Below are positions 28,836 to 42,008 of a stretch of DNA of 64,000 nt, one piece after another. Source of the DNA: Erythrobacteraceae bacterium CFH 75059 (GTDB lineage: Bacteria; Pseudomonadota; Alphaproteobacteria; Sphingomonadales; Sphingomonadaceae); the NCBI GenBank assembly GCA_004331795.1, contig SJSR01000007.1, positions 22,062 to 86,061 on the forward strand, given 5' to 3'. Under the pieces are notes generated by a model that was not told the DNA's origin, searched no databases, and was given only the letters and a program-made list of their open reading frames with translations. Made by a program: the position numbers and the translations under genes. Positions within the stretch are counted from its first letter, which is position 1, and every line of letters begins with the position of its first letter.

Positions 28836-29402
28836 ATGGGTATCATCGGCTCGCAGCTGCAGCCTTTCTCCGCCACCGCCTTCCAGGCGGGACGCAACTT
28901 CTTCGAGGTCACGGACGCGGACGTGCGCGGCAAGTGGGCGGTGTTCTTCTTCTATCCCGCCGACTTCACCTTCGTCTGCCCGACCGAGCTGGAGGATCTG
29001 GGCGAGCACTACGGCACGCTGCAGAAGCTCGGCGTCGAGGTCTATGCGGTGAGCACCGACACCCATTTCAGCCACAAGGCGTGGCATGACACCTCCGAGC
29101 GGATCGGCAAGCTGACCTTCCCGTTCCTCGGCGACCAGTCGCACACGCTGGCGAACAATTTCGGCGTGCTGCGCGAAGGCGCGGGACTGGCCGACCGCGC
29201 CACCTTCGTGATCGACCCGGACGGCGTGATCCAGATCATGGAGATCACCTGCGAAGGCGTCGGCCGCAACGCCAACGAACTCGTCCGCAAGATCCGCGCG
29301 GCGCAGTATGTGCGGGAGAACCCCGGACAGGTGTGCCCGGCAGCGTGGGAAGAAGGCAGCGAGACGCTGGCCCCCTCGCTCGATCTGGTCGGCAAGATCT
29401 GA
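28836..29402 (+). CDS. ahpC: alkyl hydroperoxide reductase peroxidase subunit
   Basis: Typical 2-Cys peroxiredoxin of 188 residues that reduces hydrogen peroxide and organic peroxides. The peroxidatic Cys48 is in [11 protein letters not shown] and the resolving Cys near 167 is in GQVCPAAW. The ATG at 28836 is 9 bases after GGAG; the frame upstream is open but carries no family residues. Its reductase, ahpF, follows after an unusually structured 152-base spacer, then katG. No oxyR is adjacent. Confidence 0.97.
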   Translation: MGIIGSQLQPFSATAFQAGRNFFEVTDADVRGKWAVFFFYPADFTFVCPTELEDLGEHYGTLQKLGVEVYAVSTDTHFSHKAWHDTSERIGKLTFPFLGDQSHTLANNFGVLREGAGLADRATFVIDPDGVIQIMEITCEGVGRNANELVRKIRAAQYVRENPGQVCPAAWEEGSETLAPSLDLVGKI

Positions 29403-29411
29403 CACCCCGAT

Positions 29412-29450
29412 ACGGCGGGCGCCCCCTCCCCCCTTCGCGGCGCCCGCCGT
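29412..29450 (+). terminator. strong hairpin after ahpC (attenuator or 3' stabiliser)
   Basis: ACGGCGGGCGCC (29412-29423) pairs perfectly with GGCGCCCGCCGT (29439-29450), a 12-bp GC stem with a 15-base loop, starting 10 bases after the ahpC stop. No T tract follows. It may partially terminate or protect the ahpC transcript, allowing more AhpC than AhpF. Confidence 0.6.
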
Positions 29451-29479
29451 CAAGAGCCCGGGTTCAACTCGGGTCGCTG

Positions 29480-29517
29480 GAAGACCCGGAGCCACCATCC
29501 CCCGGCTTCGGGTCTTC
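29480..29517 (+). promoter_or_regulatory. second hairpin between ahpC and ahpF
   Basis: GAAGACCCGGAGCC (29480-29493) can pair with GGCTTCGGGTCTTC (29504-29517): 14 pairs including one wobble, 10-base loop. The 5' arm can instead pair with CGGGTC just upstream (about 29470-29475), so two exclusive structures are possible ahead of the ahpF ribosome site at about 29540. Any switching role is inference. Confidence 0.5.
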
Positions 29518-29554
29518 TGCGCCTCGGGACTTCTTCAACGTGGAGACAACAGCC

Positions 29555-33558
<4,004 letters not shown>

Positions 33559-33667
33559 GCGCGAGCGGACACGGTGTCTGCAACCACCCCACCGGCAGCG
33601 ATGCCAGGGGTGTGGCTGCGGCGGCGCACGGATGGAGTCGAGCCGACGTGCAGGGTGGCGGATTGAG

Positions 33668-34384
33668 GTGTTCGACCTTGCCCTAATCATGGCCGGCGGG
33701 TTCGTGGCCGCCGCCGTCTCCGGTGCCGCCGGGTTCGGCGGTGCCCTTCTGCTGTTGCCGTTGCTGACGCACATGGCCGGGGCGAAAGTCGCGGTTCCCC
33801 TTCTGACGGTGGCTCAGCTGACCGGCAATCTTGCCCGGATCGGGTTCAATGCGCAGGCGATCGCCTGGCGCCCCGTCGGTCTGTTCCTGCTCGGCGCGGT
33901 CCCGGCCGCTGCCCTCGGAGCGTTGTCCTTTGTCTCGCTGCGCGAGGATGTGGTGGTGCGCGCCGTCGGGGCGGCGCTGCTCTGTTTCGTGCTGCTGCGC
34001 GTCACAGGTGTGCTCACCCTGCGCCCTTCGCGCTCGCTTCTGATTGGCGGAGGCGCGCTGACCGGGTTCCTTTCCGGCCTGGTCGGCAGCGCCGGTCCGC
34101 TCGGCGCGGCCGTCTTTCTGAGCCTGAACCTGCCTCCACCTGTGTATATCGCCAGCGAAGCGGTGTCCGCGGCGGCGATGCACGGGTTGAAGATGGCGAT
34201 CTACGGAACGCAGCTGCGGCTCGATCCGGCGTTCTGGTCGGTCGCCTTCGCGCTTGGGGGAGCGATGATCCTGGGAACGTGGGCCGGCAAACGGCTCGTC
34301 GAGAAACTGTCGCCCGACCGGTTCCAGCGGCTCGTCAGCGTTCTCCTGAGCGCAGCCGCCGCACAGATGCTGCTTTTCGGCTAG
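33668..34384 (+). CDS. TauE/SafE family sulfite/organic-acid exporter-like permease
   Basis: Integral membrane protein of about 238 residues with roughly eight hydrophobic helices and the glycine-rich repeats of the TauE/SafE (DUF81) family (AAVSGAAGFGGALLLLP in the first half, TGFLSGLVGSAGPLGAAVF in the second). Family members move sulfite, sulfoacetate or similar anions; the substrate here cannot be told. The start is uncertain: GTG 33668 is used because it gives a normal N-terminus, but ATG 33689 is possible. It converges on the Smr gene. Confidence 0.85.
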   Translation: MFDLALIMAGGFVAAAVSGAAGFGGALLLLPLLTHMAGAKVAVPLLTVAQLTGNLARIGFNAQAIAWRPVGLFLLGAVPAAALGALSFVSLREDVVVRAVGAALLCFVLLRVTGVLTLRPSRSLLIGGGALTGFLSGLVGSAGPLGAAVFLSLNLPPPVYIASEAVSAAAMHGLKMAIYGTQLRLDPAFWSVAFALGGAMILGTWAGKRLVEKLSPDRFQRLVSVLLSAAAAQMLLFG

Positions 34385-34417
34385 TTCGGCGGGTGCGGGC
34401 TGGCCGTTCGCGCGCGT

Positions 34418-35002
34418 CTAGCGCCCTCGCCGCAGCACGAGATACAGCGCCCCCTCGCCCCCGTGCCGGGGATGCGCGCGGCGGATGGCGGCGATGCTGC
34501 CGGCGTGGGGGCCGGCGGCCAGCCAGTCGAGCACCTTGGCCCGGATCGCGCCGCGCCGCGTCCCCCGGTCCGCCGCCTCCACCGGGCGCGGCTTGCCGGC
34601 GATCAGCAGCACGACCCGCGCCCCGATCGCCCGCGCCTGCGCCAGGCCGTCGTTGAGGCGGTGATAGGCGCCGTCGAGCGTGGTGCCGTGCAGGTCGAGG
34701 GTGAGGTCGGGGTGCAGCCCGCCGCCCCGGATCCGCCGCTCCCAATGGCCATCGAGGCCGCCCGACAGGGGAGAACGCGGGGTCCGGCTCCCCGTCTGCA
34801 CGCGGTCGGCACGGGGCGGCGGCGCGGTTGCCCCGGTCGCCGGAGGCGGAGCGCACCGTGGCGGTGAGCCGGGCTGCCCGGCGGGCGGCGCGCCGGCCTG
34901 TGCCGGCCCTGGCGGCGTTCGGCTGTCCAGCGGCCGCACCGTCGCCGTGACCCTCGCCCACAGCTCCGCCTCCTGTGCCGTCAGGCCGCGCGGCGGCTTC
35001 AC
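34418..35002 (-). CDS. Smr/MutS2-domain protein
   Basis: A 194-residue protein with a C-terminal Smr domain (about 98-190): LTLDLHGTTLDGAYHRL, then VLLIAGKPRPV and the GALYLVLRR end strand. Smr domains nick DNA or RNA. The N-terminal half is Pro-rich and probably disordered. The usual GKG motif of the Smr domain is AGKPRP here. The GTG start overlaps the mltA stop (GTGA), so it is coupled to mltA, an arrangement common in alphaproteobacteria. Confidence 0.9.
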   Translation of the reverse strand: MKPPRGLTAQEAELWARVTATVRPLDSRTPPGPAQAGAPPAGQPGSPPRCAPPPATGATAPPPRADRVQTGSRTPRSPLSGGLDGHWERRIRGGGLHPDLTLDLHGTTLDGAYHRLNDGLAQARAIGARVVLLIAGKPRPVEAADRGTRRGAIRAKVLDWLAAGPHAGSIAAIRRAHPRHGGEGALYLVLRRGR

Positions 35003-36210
35003 TGCAGCCGGCCTTCAGCCTCCAGCCGCGCCACCGTTGCCCGGGGCAGCAGGACCAGCGCGCGGCCGCTGGAACTCATGTCGCCGGCGATGCGACGCGC
35101 GTCCTCGCCCGCACCCCAGAAGGTGTCGAACCGGTTGGCACCCCTGATTGCGCCGCCGGTGTCCTGCGCCACCCACAGCCCGTCCGCCTCGTCCCGGTCG
35201 AGGTCGAGCCACACCGGCGCGCCGTAGGGAACGAAGCGCGGGTCGACCGCGACGCTGACGCGCGGCCGCACCGGCACGCCAATCGACCCGAGCGGCCCGT
35301 CCCCGCTCAGTTCCCGGAAGAACACCCAGCTGGGGTTCTCGCGCATGAGCGCGCGCCCTGCCTCCGGGTGATCGCGCAGATAGGCCATGATGCCCTGCAT
35401 CGAGGGCGCGTACTGCCCCGGCTCCTCGCCAAGAAGACCCCGGTCGCGCAGCAGGCGGCCGATGGCCACGTAGCCATGGCCGTTCTGCCCGGCATAGCCG
35501 ATCCGCATCACCGATCCGTCCGGCATGCGCAGCCGGCCCGAGCCCTGGATCTGCAGAAAGAACAGCTCCACCGGATCGAGCGCCCAGGCCAGCTCAAGGC
35601 CGCGTCCCGCCAGCGCGCCATCTTCAATGGCCGCCCGGTCGTGGTAGTCGACGAAGCGGCCGTTCTCGTCGTAGCGCCCGAGCGGCGGGCGGCCGTCGCG
35701 CTGCTCGGGCGGCGTGTCAGCCGGCCAGGCGCGCACGAGGTCCGGCGGAAGCGCATAGACGGCCATGGCGCCGGGGACGGGCACCGGGCTGCCCTCGATC
35801 TCCGGCTCAAAATAGCCTGTGGCGAAGGCCGCGCCGCCGGCCACTTCCAGCGTATCGAACTGCGTCCGGAAGAACTCCGCCGCGTCGCCGTCAGCCGCGA
35901 CGCGCGCCGCGGCGCAGGCTTCGCTCCAGTCTTCCGGCCGGGTGAGGCCGCTCAGATCCGTGCGTTCGAGCAGGACGGGACAGCTCTCGCGGAACGCGCG
36001 GAGCGCCCGCGCCGCACTCGCCGCGCCCGACACGAGGTGCGCCGTCGGCTCTCCTCTGCGCAGCGGCGCGTCGAGTGCCCGCGCCGCGGCCGGGGCAGGC
36101 ACCTGCGCCGATGGGGGTGGCCCTGCCGGGGCGGGAGCCGGGGAGACGGTGCGCACGCAGCCGGCGAGGAGGACCGCGGCGCAGACCGCCACGACGGTTC
36201 GGGCGTTCAT
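34999..36210 (-). CDS. mltA: membrane-bound lytic murein transglycosylase A
   Basis: Outer-membrane lipoprotein that cleaves peptidoglycan glycan strands, 403 residues. The lipobox is VLLAGC (Cys near 17), followed by a Pro/Ala spacer. The MltA barrel domain starts near TGYFEPEIEGS and the C-terminal 3D domain has the catalytic Asp region WVAQDTGGAIRG and DTFWGAGEDA. The ATG at 36210 was chosen because it gives the signal peptide. It lies between the Tim44-like gene and the coupled Smr gene. Confidence 0.95.
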   Translation of the reverse strand: MNARTVVAVCAAVLLAGCVRTVSPAPAPAGPPPSAQVPAPAAARALDAPLRRGEPTAHLVSGAASAARALRAFRESCPVLLERTDLSGLTRPEDWSEACAAARVAADGDAAEFFRTQFDTLEVAGGAAFATGYFEPEIEGSPVPVPGAMAVYALPPDLVRAWPADTPPEQRDGRPPLGRYDENGRFVDYHDRAAIEDGALAGRGLELAWALDPVELFFLQIQGSGRLRMPDGSVMRIGYAGQNGHGYVAIGRLLRDRGLLGEEPGQYAPSMQGIMAYLRDHPEAGRALMRENPSWVFFRELSGDGPLGSIGVPVRPRVSVAVDPRFVPYGAPVWLDLDRDEADGLWVAQDTGGAIRGANRFDTFWGAGEDARRIAGDMSSSGRALVLLPRATVARLEAEGRLQ

Positions 36211-36250
36211 GGCAGCAACCGCACCCCTGTTGCCGGACCGGCGCGCCGGC

Positions 36251-36928
36251 TCAGTCCTGATCGGTCTCGCTGAGCAGCCAGGCCGGATCATCCGAGGAGA
36301 CATCGCGCGTGAACGTCCACAGGTCGCGGCTCTCCACCGCGTCGTTGAGCGACCCGGCAACGACATTGCCGTCGCGGTCGCGCGTGACGGCCGCCACGTC
36401 GGCCACGAACAGCACGGTGACATGGGCCATCCGACCCTCGAGCCGCGCATCCTGGACAGTGGCGTCCTCGATGCGGATCAGGCGGTTGTCGAGCGATTCG
36501 CCGGCCGCCTCGCGCTCGTCGATGGCGTTGACGAACCCCGCATACACGTCGTCCGCGCACAGGTCGCGCAGCGCGTCGCGATCGCCTTTCCAGAAGGCTT
36601 CGAGCACCATGGCGTAGGCGCCCTTGGCCCCTTCGAGGAACCGGAGCAGATCGAACTGGCCATCCGCCGCCGCGATGGCGCGGATGCCGGCCTCGGCCTG
36701 CGGAGCGGTGTCGACCGCCCCCGCCGCCGGAGCGGACGCAGCCGGGGCGGCCACATGGTCGCGCGCCGGCGCCTTCTCGGCGTCCCGCGCCTCCATGCGC
36801 CGCGGCACGACCTCCTCGCCATGTTCGGCGCGGCGGCCCAGAACCGAATACAGCCGCAGCCCCAGAAAGGCGGCAATCATGGCCAGAATGACAATCTCGA
36901 TAATCACAGCGTTCTCGCAATCGTGCAT
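36251..36928 (-). CDS. Tim44/TimA-like domain protein
   Basis: About 225 residues. It has one N-terminal membrane segment (VIIEIVILAMIAAFLGLRLYSVLG), a Pro/Ala-rich linker, then a Tim44-like lipid-binding domain from about residue 95 (FLEGAKGAYAMVLEAFWKGD, ending DLWTFTRDVSSDDPAWLLSET). In mitochondria Tim44 helps protein import; the bacterial homologues are inner-membrane proteins of unclear role. It is divergent from secB, which is the conserved alphaproteobacterial arrangement. ATG 36928 is used; a GTG eight codons later is also plausible. Confidence 0.9.
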   Translation of the reverse strand: MHDCENAVIIEIVILAMIAAFLGLRLYSVLGRRAEHGEEVVPRRMEARDAEKAPARDHVAAPAASAPAAGAVDTAPQAEAGIRAIAAADGQFDLLRFLEGAKGAYAMVLEAFWKGDRDALRDLCADDVYAGFVNAIDEREAAGESLDNRLIRIEDATVQDARLEGRMAHVTVLFVADVAAVTRDRDGNVVAGSLNDAVESRDLWTFTRDVSSDDPAWLLSETDQD

Positions 36929-37112
36929 TCGCGCCCGCCGGCGCAAGCCCTGCCGCCCGGTCATGGGCAGTCATGCCCTACATAGGTGAACAATTCAACG
37001 GAACAACGCTCTGGCGGCACGCTGGCTCCCGGCAAGGTGCATTGACCTGTGGCGCGCGGCGGCATAGGGCGGCCGCCACGCTTCCAATCCCGACAAGACG
37101 GAACACACCCCG

Positions 37113-37634
37113 ATGGCTGAACCAGGCAACGTGCTGACGGATCTCGACGGTGATGCTGCCGCAAACGGTGCCGACACCCGTCCGGCGGCCGGCATCATCT
37201 CGCAGTATGTCAAGGATCTCTCGGTCGAGAATCCCAACGCGCCGAACAGCTATCAGTGGCAGGAACAGCCGCAGATCGACCTGCAGTTCAACATCGCCGC
37301 GAACCGCGTCACCGAGGAGGTCCACGAGGTCGAGCTGAAGGTGAACGTCACGGCCAAGGGCGAGAAGGGCAACTTCTACCTCGTGGAGCTGGCCTATTGC
37401 GGGCTGGTCGGGATGCGCAACATTCCGGACGATCAGGCGCACGCCTTCCTTTACGCGGAGGCGCCGCGGCTCATCTTCCCCTTCGCCCGCCGGATCGTGG
37501 CCGACGCCGTGCAGGATGCGGGTTTCCCGCCGCTGGTTCTCGAACCGATCGACTTCAACGGGCTGTATCTTCAGCAGTTGCAGGCGCGCCAGCAGGCCGG
37601 CAACGCGGATGCGGCACCGGCCGGCAACGCCTGA
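37113..37634 (+). CDS. secB: protein-export chaperone SecB
   Basis: Tetrameric chaperone that keeps preproteins unfolded and hands them to SecA. Of 173 residues, the core from about 30 to 155 is clear: QYVKDLSVENPNAP, NSYQWQEQPQIDLQFNI, and LIFPFARRIVADAVQDAGFPPLVLEPIDF. The N-terminal 25 residues are an acidic, Gly/Ala-rich extension. It stands alone as a gene, divergent from the Tim44-like gene, followed by murJ. Confidence 0.97.
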   Translation: MAEPGNVLTDLDGDAAANGADTRPAAGIISQYVKDLSVENPNAPNSYQWQEQPQIDLQFNIAANRVTEEVHEVELKVNVTAKGEKGNFYLVELAYCGLVGMRNIPDDQAHAFLYAEAPRLIFPFARRIVADAVQDAGFPPLVLEPIDFNGLYLQQLQARQQAGNADAAPAGNA

Positions 37635-37674
37635 GTCTCATCCCGGCCTGCGCGTTCGGGACCCGTCCTGACCG

Positions 37675-39240
37675 ATGAGCCTCATCAAGAACGTCAGCAC
37701 GATCGGCGGGCTGACCGCCGTCAGCCGGGTGTTCGGCTTTGCCCGCGACATCCTGCTGGCCCGGGTTCTCGGCGCCGGGGGCATCGCCGATGCCTGGCAG
37801 CTCGCCTTCCAGCTGCCCAACCTGTTCCGCCGGCTGTTCGCCGAAGGCGCTTTCGCGAGCGCGTTTGTTCCCCTGTTCAACCGGCACATGACCGAGAGCG
37901 ACCGGTCGGCGCGGCAGTTCGCGGCCGAGGTGCTGGCCATCCTGCTGCCGATCCTCGTCGTGTTCGGCGGCCTGTTCATGCTGTTCATGCCGTGGATCCT
38001 CTACGCCTTCGCCAACGAGGAGCTGCGCGGCGACGCGCGCGTCTACGACCTCGGCGTGACGATGGCCCGGATCGCCTTTCCCTACCTGCTGTTCATGAGC
38101 CTCGCCTCGCTGCTGGCGGCGGTGCTCAACTCGCTCGCCCGTTTCGCGGCTGCCGCTGCGGCGCCGATCATCCTCAACCTGTTTCTCGTGCTGGCGCTCA
38201 TCTATGGGATGATCCTTCCCGCGGGAGAGGAGAGCAAGGCGGCCACCGGCCTTGCCCTGGCGATCTCCGTCTCCGCATCGGGCCTGGCGCAGCTGCTGTG
38301 GCTGGGCTGGTGGATGCACCGAGGAGGCTTCCGCATCCCGCTGGTTCGCCCCCGTCTCACAGCGCGGGTGAAGGAGATGGGCATCCTCATCGTCCCCGCG
38401 GTGTTCGGGGCCGGCGTCTATCAGATCAGCCGCCTCGTCGACCTGGCCTTCATGCGCGGCCTGCCTGACGGGAGCCTGACGCACATGGCGATGGCTGATC
38501 GCTGGAACCAGCTGCCGCTCGGCATCATCGGCATTGCCTTGGGCACGGCCATCCTGCCCTCGCTCTCGCGCATGGTGTCGCGCGGCGAGGGGGATCAGGC
38601 GCAGCGGCTGCAATCGAACGCGGTGGAGCTGTCGATGCTGCTCACCGTGCCGGCGGCCGTGGCGCTGTATTTCATTGCGACGCCGCTGGTGCGCACATTC
38701 ATGCAGGGCGGCGAGTTCACCGCGCAGGACGCGGCGATCACCGGAAACGTGCTGTCCGCCCTCGTGCTGGGCCTGCCGGCCTATGTGCTGGTCAAGGTGC
38801 TCACCCCCAACTTCTTCGCGCGCCGCGACACCCGCACGCCGGTCATCACCGCCGCCATCAGCCTCGTCGTCACCATTGCGCTGAACCTCCTCCTCGTGCC
38901 GCGTCTCGGCGTGGTGGCGCTGGCGCTCTCCGGGTCGGTCGGCGCATGGCTCAACTCGGCCCTGCTCTACACCCTGCTGCACCGGCGCGGCTTCTACCAT
39001 CTGACCGGCCTCGTCATCGGCCGGCTGGCGCGGATCGCGCTCGCCGCGGCGATGATGGGCGTTGCCCTGTGGTGGTTCACCGATGCAACCGCGCCTGCCG
39101 CGGGCGCGGGAACGACCCAGCGGCTGTTCGCGCTGATGCTCCTGATGCTGGTGGGCGGGGTCGCCTTCGTCGTCACCGGCGCGGCGCTGCGGATCGTAGA
39201 CCGTCCGACGATCTCCAGGCTGATGCAGCGCGATGCCTGA
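37675..39240 (+). CDS. murJ: lipid II flippase MurJ
   Basis: Polytopic inner-membrane protein (521 residues, about 14 helices) that moves lipid II across the membrane for peptidoglycan synthesis. It starts MSLIKNVSTIGGLTAVSRVF with the conserved RVFGFARDILLARVLG and NLFRRLFAEGAFASAFVPLF segments. The family's essential arginines and acidic residues are in these first helices. Its stop overlaps the trpS start by 8 bases. Confidence 0.96.
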   Translation: MSLIKNVSTIGGLTAVSRVFGFARDILLARVLGAGGIADAWQLAFQLPNLFRRLFAEGAFASAFVPLFNRHMTESDRSARQFAAEVLAILLPILVVFGGLFMLFMPWILYAFANEELRGDARVYDLGVTMARIAFPYLLFMSLASLLAAVLNSLARFAAAAAAPIILNLFLVLALIYGMILPAGEESKAATGLALAISVSASGLAQLLWLGWWMHRGGFRIPLVRPRLTARVKEMGILIVPAVFGAGVYQISRLVDLAFMRGLPDGSLTHMAMADRWNQLPLGIIGIALGTAILPSLSRMVSRGEGDQAQRLQSNAVELSMLLTVPAAVALYFIATPLVRTFMQGGEFTAQDAAITGNVLSALVLGLPAYVLVKVLTPNFFARRDTRTPVITAAISLVVTIALNLLLVPRLGVVALALSGSVGAWLNSALLYTLLHRRGFYHLTGLVIGRLARIALAAAMMGVALWWFTDATAPAAGAGTTQRLFALMLLMLVGGVAFVVTGAALRIVDRPTISRLMQRDA

Positions 39241-40300
39241 CGTCCTGCCTGATGCCCTTCCAGTCGCCGCGCGCGTCGTGTCCGGCATCCAGCCGACGGG
39301 CAACCTGCACCTTGGCAATTATCTGGGCGCCATCCGCAACTGGGTGGCCATGCAGAACAGCCTGGGGCCGGACGGCACCTGCCTGTTCTTCCTGGCCGAC
39401 CTGCACGCCCTGTCCATGCCGCTCGACCCTGCCCGCCTGCGGCGCGAGACGGTCGAAATGGCGGCGACGCTGCTGGCCTGCGGCATCGATCCGACGCGCT
39501 CGGTCCTGTTCAACCAGGGGCAGGTGCCGCAGCACGCCGAGCTTCAGTGGCTGCTGAACGGCACCGCCCGGATGGGCTGGCTGAACCGCATGACGCAGTG
39601 GAAGGACAAGGCAGGAAAGAACCGCGAGGGCGCGAGTGTCGCCCTGTTCACCTATCCCGTCCTGCAGGCCGCGGACGTGCTGCTGTACCAGGCAACCCAC
39701 GTCCCCGTGGGGGAGGACCAGAAGCAGCACCTTGAGCTCGCGCGGGACATCGCGCAGAAGTTCAACAACGACTTCGCCGAGCCGCAGCTTGGCCGGCCGC
39801 TGTTCACCCTGCCCGAGCCGATTATCCCGCCCAGCGCGGCGCGCATCATGTCGCTGCGCGACGGGTCGGCCAAGATGTCGAAGTCGGATCCCTCGGACAT
39901 GAGCCGCATCAACCTCACCGATGGCGCCGACGCCATCGTCCAGAAGATCCGCAAGGCCCGCACCGATCCCGAGCCGTTGCCGTCGGAGGCGGAGGGGCTG
40001 GACGGGCGGGCGGAGGCGGCGAACCTCGTCACCATCTATGCCAGCCTCGCCGGAACGCACGTCGCCGCCGTGCTGGCCGATCATGGCGGGTCCGGCTTCG
40101 GGGCGTTCAAGAACGCGCTCGCGGACCTGCTCGTCGCCACCCTCGAACCCATTTCCACGCGTCTGCGCGACCTGCTCGCCGATCCCCGCCATGTCGAGCA
40201 GATGCTGGTCGACGGCGCGGTGCGCGCCCGCGCGCTGGCCCAGCCCACGCTTGACGCCGCCTACAAAGCGGCCGGCATCCTGCGCCCCGGCTCCCTCTAA
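39233..40300 (+). CDS. trpS: tryptophanyl-tRNA synthetase
   Basis: Class I aminoacyl-tRNA synthetase, 355 residues. The HIGH-equivalent is PTGNLHLGNYLGA near residue 22 and the KMSKS loop reads AKMSKSDPSD near 220. Codons 1-13 (MPDVLPDALPVAA) are an extension compared with many TrpS proteins that begin at RVVSGIQPTG. The ATG overlaps the end of murJ, so the two are co-transcribed. Confidence 0.97.
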   Translation: MPDVLPDALPVAARVVSGIQPTGNLHLGNYLGAIRNWVAMQNSLGPDGTCLFFLADLHALSMPLDPARLRRETVEMAATLLACGIDPTRSVLFNQGQVPQHAELQWLLNGTARMGWLNRMTQWKDKAGKNREGASVALFTYPVLQAADVLLYQATHVPVGEDQKQHLELARDIAQKFNNDFAEPQLGRPLFTLPEPIIPPSAARIMSLRDGSAKMSKSDPSDMSRINLTDGADAIVQKIRKARTDPEPLPSEAEGLDGRAEAANLVTIYASLAGTHVAAVLADHGGSGFGAFKNALADLLVATLEPISTRLRDLLADPRHVEQMLVDGAVRARALAQPTLDAAYKAAGILRPGSL

Positions 40301-40322
40301 CCCGCTTAAAACCCGTCGTTTT

Positions 40323-40342
40323 CTCGCTTTGTTCAAAGCGAG
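40323..40342. terminator. palindromic hairpin after trpS
   Basis: CTCGCTTTG and CAAAGCGAG form a 9-bp perfect palindrome separated by TT, 23 bases after the trpS stop. There is no following T run, so it could be a weak terminator for murJ-trpS or an operator for the next gene. Confidence 0.45.
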
Positions 40343-40419
40343 TTCACCTTGCCGCAGCTAAGGCACGGAACAACGCTCGCCCTGGCGAGTCGGTGACAAT
40401 GCGAAAGGCGGAGAAGGCG

Positions 40420-41121
40420 ATGGGCAAGTTTCATCAGTTCGGGCGTGCGGCAAAACTGGCGTCGGTGCCGCTGCTCCTCGCGAGCCTGGCGGCCTGCGCC
40501 ACCCCGTTCCGCGCCGACGTGTCGCGCTTCCAGTCGCAGCTTCCGGCGCCTCAGGGGCAGACCTTTGCCGTGGTCGCCGCCGATCCGGCGCTCCAGGGCG
40601 GGCTCGAGTTCGCGCTGTACGCGAACTACGTGGCCGATCAGATGCAGCGCCTCGGCTATCAGCGCGCTTCCTCACCCGAGACCGCAAACCTGCTGGTCCG
40701 CTTCAACTACGGTGTCGACAACGGCCGCACGCAGATCCGCTCCACTCCGGGTTTCCGCGATCCGTTCTGGGGTCCGTGGTACGGATATGGGCGCTTCTAC
40801 CGTTCGCCCTTCGGCCACCGCAGCTACTGGGGTCCGGGCGCCTGGGCCTACGGCTTCCACGATCCGTTCTTCGGCGGGCCGGAAATCCGCAGCTACACCG
40901 TCTTCACCAGCGGCATTTCGCTGCAGATCGAGCAGGCGGGCACGGGACAGCGGCTGTTCGAAGGGCGGGCCGAGGCGGTCTCCACCTCGAACCGGCTGCA
41001 GCACCTCGTGCCGAATCTGGTCGAGGCGATGTTCACCGATTTCCCCGGCAATTCCGGCGAGACGGTGCGGATCTCGATCGCGCCCGAAGGGGACCGGCGC
41101 ACCGTCCGGCCGATCCGTTGA
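40420..41121 (+). CDS. DUF4136 lipoprotein
   Basis: A 233-residue exported lipoprotein. The signal ends in the lipobox SLAAC (Cys near 26), followed by a DUF4136 domain. The middle is rich in Gly, Tyr, Trp and Phe (DPFWGPWYGYGRFYRSPFGHR), typical of this family. ATG 40420 is chosen because GGAG lies 6 bases upstream; ATG 40399 is possible. Function is unknown. Confidence 0.88.
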   Translation: MGKFHQFGRAAKLASVPLLLASLAACATPFRADVSRFQSQLPAPQGQTFAVVAADPALQGGLEFALYANYVADQMQRLGYQRASSPETANLLVRFNYGVDNGRTQIRSTPGFRDPFWGPWYGYGRFYRSPFGHRSYWGPGAWAYGFHDPFFGGPEIRSYTVFTSGISLQIEQAGTGQRLFEGRAEAVSTSNRLQHLVPNLVEAMFTDFPGNSGETVRISIAPEGDRRTVRPIR

Positions 41122-41213
41122 GCAACGTCTGAAAGCAGCGGGCGGAGCGGCGAGTGGTCGCGCCGCCCGTTGCGCCAGCGTGCCTGCCTCCGGCGGACCC
41201 CGCGCCGACCGCT

Positions 41214-41537
41214 TCACCCGCGGCGGGCGCGGATGACCGCCACCCCTACCGCTATGGCGACGGATGCGATCAGGAACGCCGGAGGAAAGCTGGGGCCGCT
41301 GCTTCGCGCCCCGGCGATGCGGTCGTCGGCCAGCGTGATCAGCCAGTTGCCGAAGTGGATCGCCGCCAGCAGCAGGACAAAGGTAAGCGCGACGGCGCGC
41401 GGCGCCGTGGCCTGCCAGCCCGTGCCGCGCGCCACGATGCGCAGCAGGCGGGACGCCACCCAGACGAGCACCACCGTCCAGGCTGCCAGCAGAACGAGGC
41501 CGAGGAGCACCGTGCCGAGGGGCAGCAGTCCGGTCAC
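41214..41537 (-). CDS. small membrane protein, unknown
   Basis: A 107-residue protein with three or four hydrophobic segments (about 5-30, 45-65 and 85-103) and no recognised family. The GTG start lies 12 bases after the dut stop on the same strand, so it may be the last gene of a coaBC-dut unit. There is no strong ribosome site, and coding status rests on the membrane pattern and spacing only. Confidence 0.55.
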   Translation of the reverse strand: MTGLLPLGTVLLGLVLLAAWTVVLVWVASRLLRIVARGTGWQATAPRAVALTFVLLLAAIHFGNWLITLADDRIAGARSSGPSFPPAFLIASVAIAVGVAVIRARRG

Positions 41538-41549
41538 GGGATCAGCCTG

Positions 41550-42008
41550 TCACATCCCTGTCGAGCCGAAGCCACCGTCGCCCCGCTGCGTGAGCGGCAC
41601 GCTGTCGACGACGCGCCACGCCGCGCGGACAACCGGCGCGAGCACAAGCTGGGCGATCCGCTCGCCACGCCGGACGATGAAAGGTTCGGTGCCGTGGTTG
41701 ATCAGGATGACCTTGAGCTCGCCGCGGTAGTCGGCGTCGATCGTGCCCGGCGTGTTCGGCACCGTGACGCCATGACGCAGCGCCAGCCCCGAGCGGGGCC
41801 GCACCTGCACCTCGTAGCCGTCGGGGATCGCCAGCACCAGCCCCGTGGCCACGGCATGGCGCGCGCCGGGCGCCAGTTCCACCGTCTCGGCCGCGGCGAC
41901 ATCCATTCCCGCGGCGCCGGTCGTGGCGTAGGCCGGAAGGTCCAGTCCCTCCGCATGGGCGAGGCGGCGCACCGGCACCGTCACCGATTGCTCGTCCAGC
42001 GGTGTCAT
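41550..42008 (-). CDS. dut: dUTP diphosphatase
   Basis: Trimeric enzyme that hydrolyses dUTP to dUMP, keeping uracil out of DNA. The 152-residue product has all five motifs: [53 protein letters not shown] and the C-terminal [10 protein letters not shown]. Its ATG overlaps the coaBC stop by 4 bases, a pairing common in alphaproteobacteria. Confidence 0.97.
   Translation of the reverse strand: MTPLDEQSVTVPVRRLAHAEGLDLPAYATTGAAGMDVAAAETVELAPGARHAVATGLVLAIPDGYEVQVRPRSGLALRHGVTVPNTPGTIDADYRGELKVILINHGTEPFIVRRGERIAQLVLAPVVRAAWRVVDSVPLTQRGDGGFGSTGM

Noticed and set aside
29455..29480. GGTTCAACTC flanked by CCCG and CGGG, resembling the T arm of a tRNA
   Set aside because: No acceptor, D or anticodon arms can be built around it; it fits better as one of the hairpins between ahpC and ahpF.
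36998..37012. ACGGAACAACGCTC upstream of secB, identical to a stretch at 40365-40378 upstream of the DUF4136 lipoprotein gene; looks like an EcfG -35
   Set aside because: Neither copy has CGTT 16-17 bases downstream, so the stress-promoter consensus is not met; the shared 14-mer alone is too little.
40332..40348. AAGCGAGTTCA near the trpS hairpin, matching 11 bases of the GIY-YIG unit repeat
   Set aside because: The rest of the repeat does not match, so it is probably chance.
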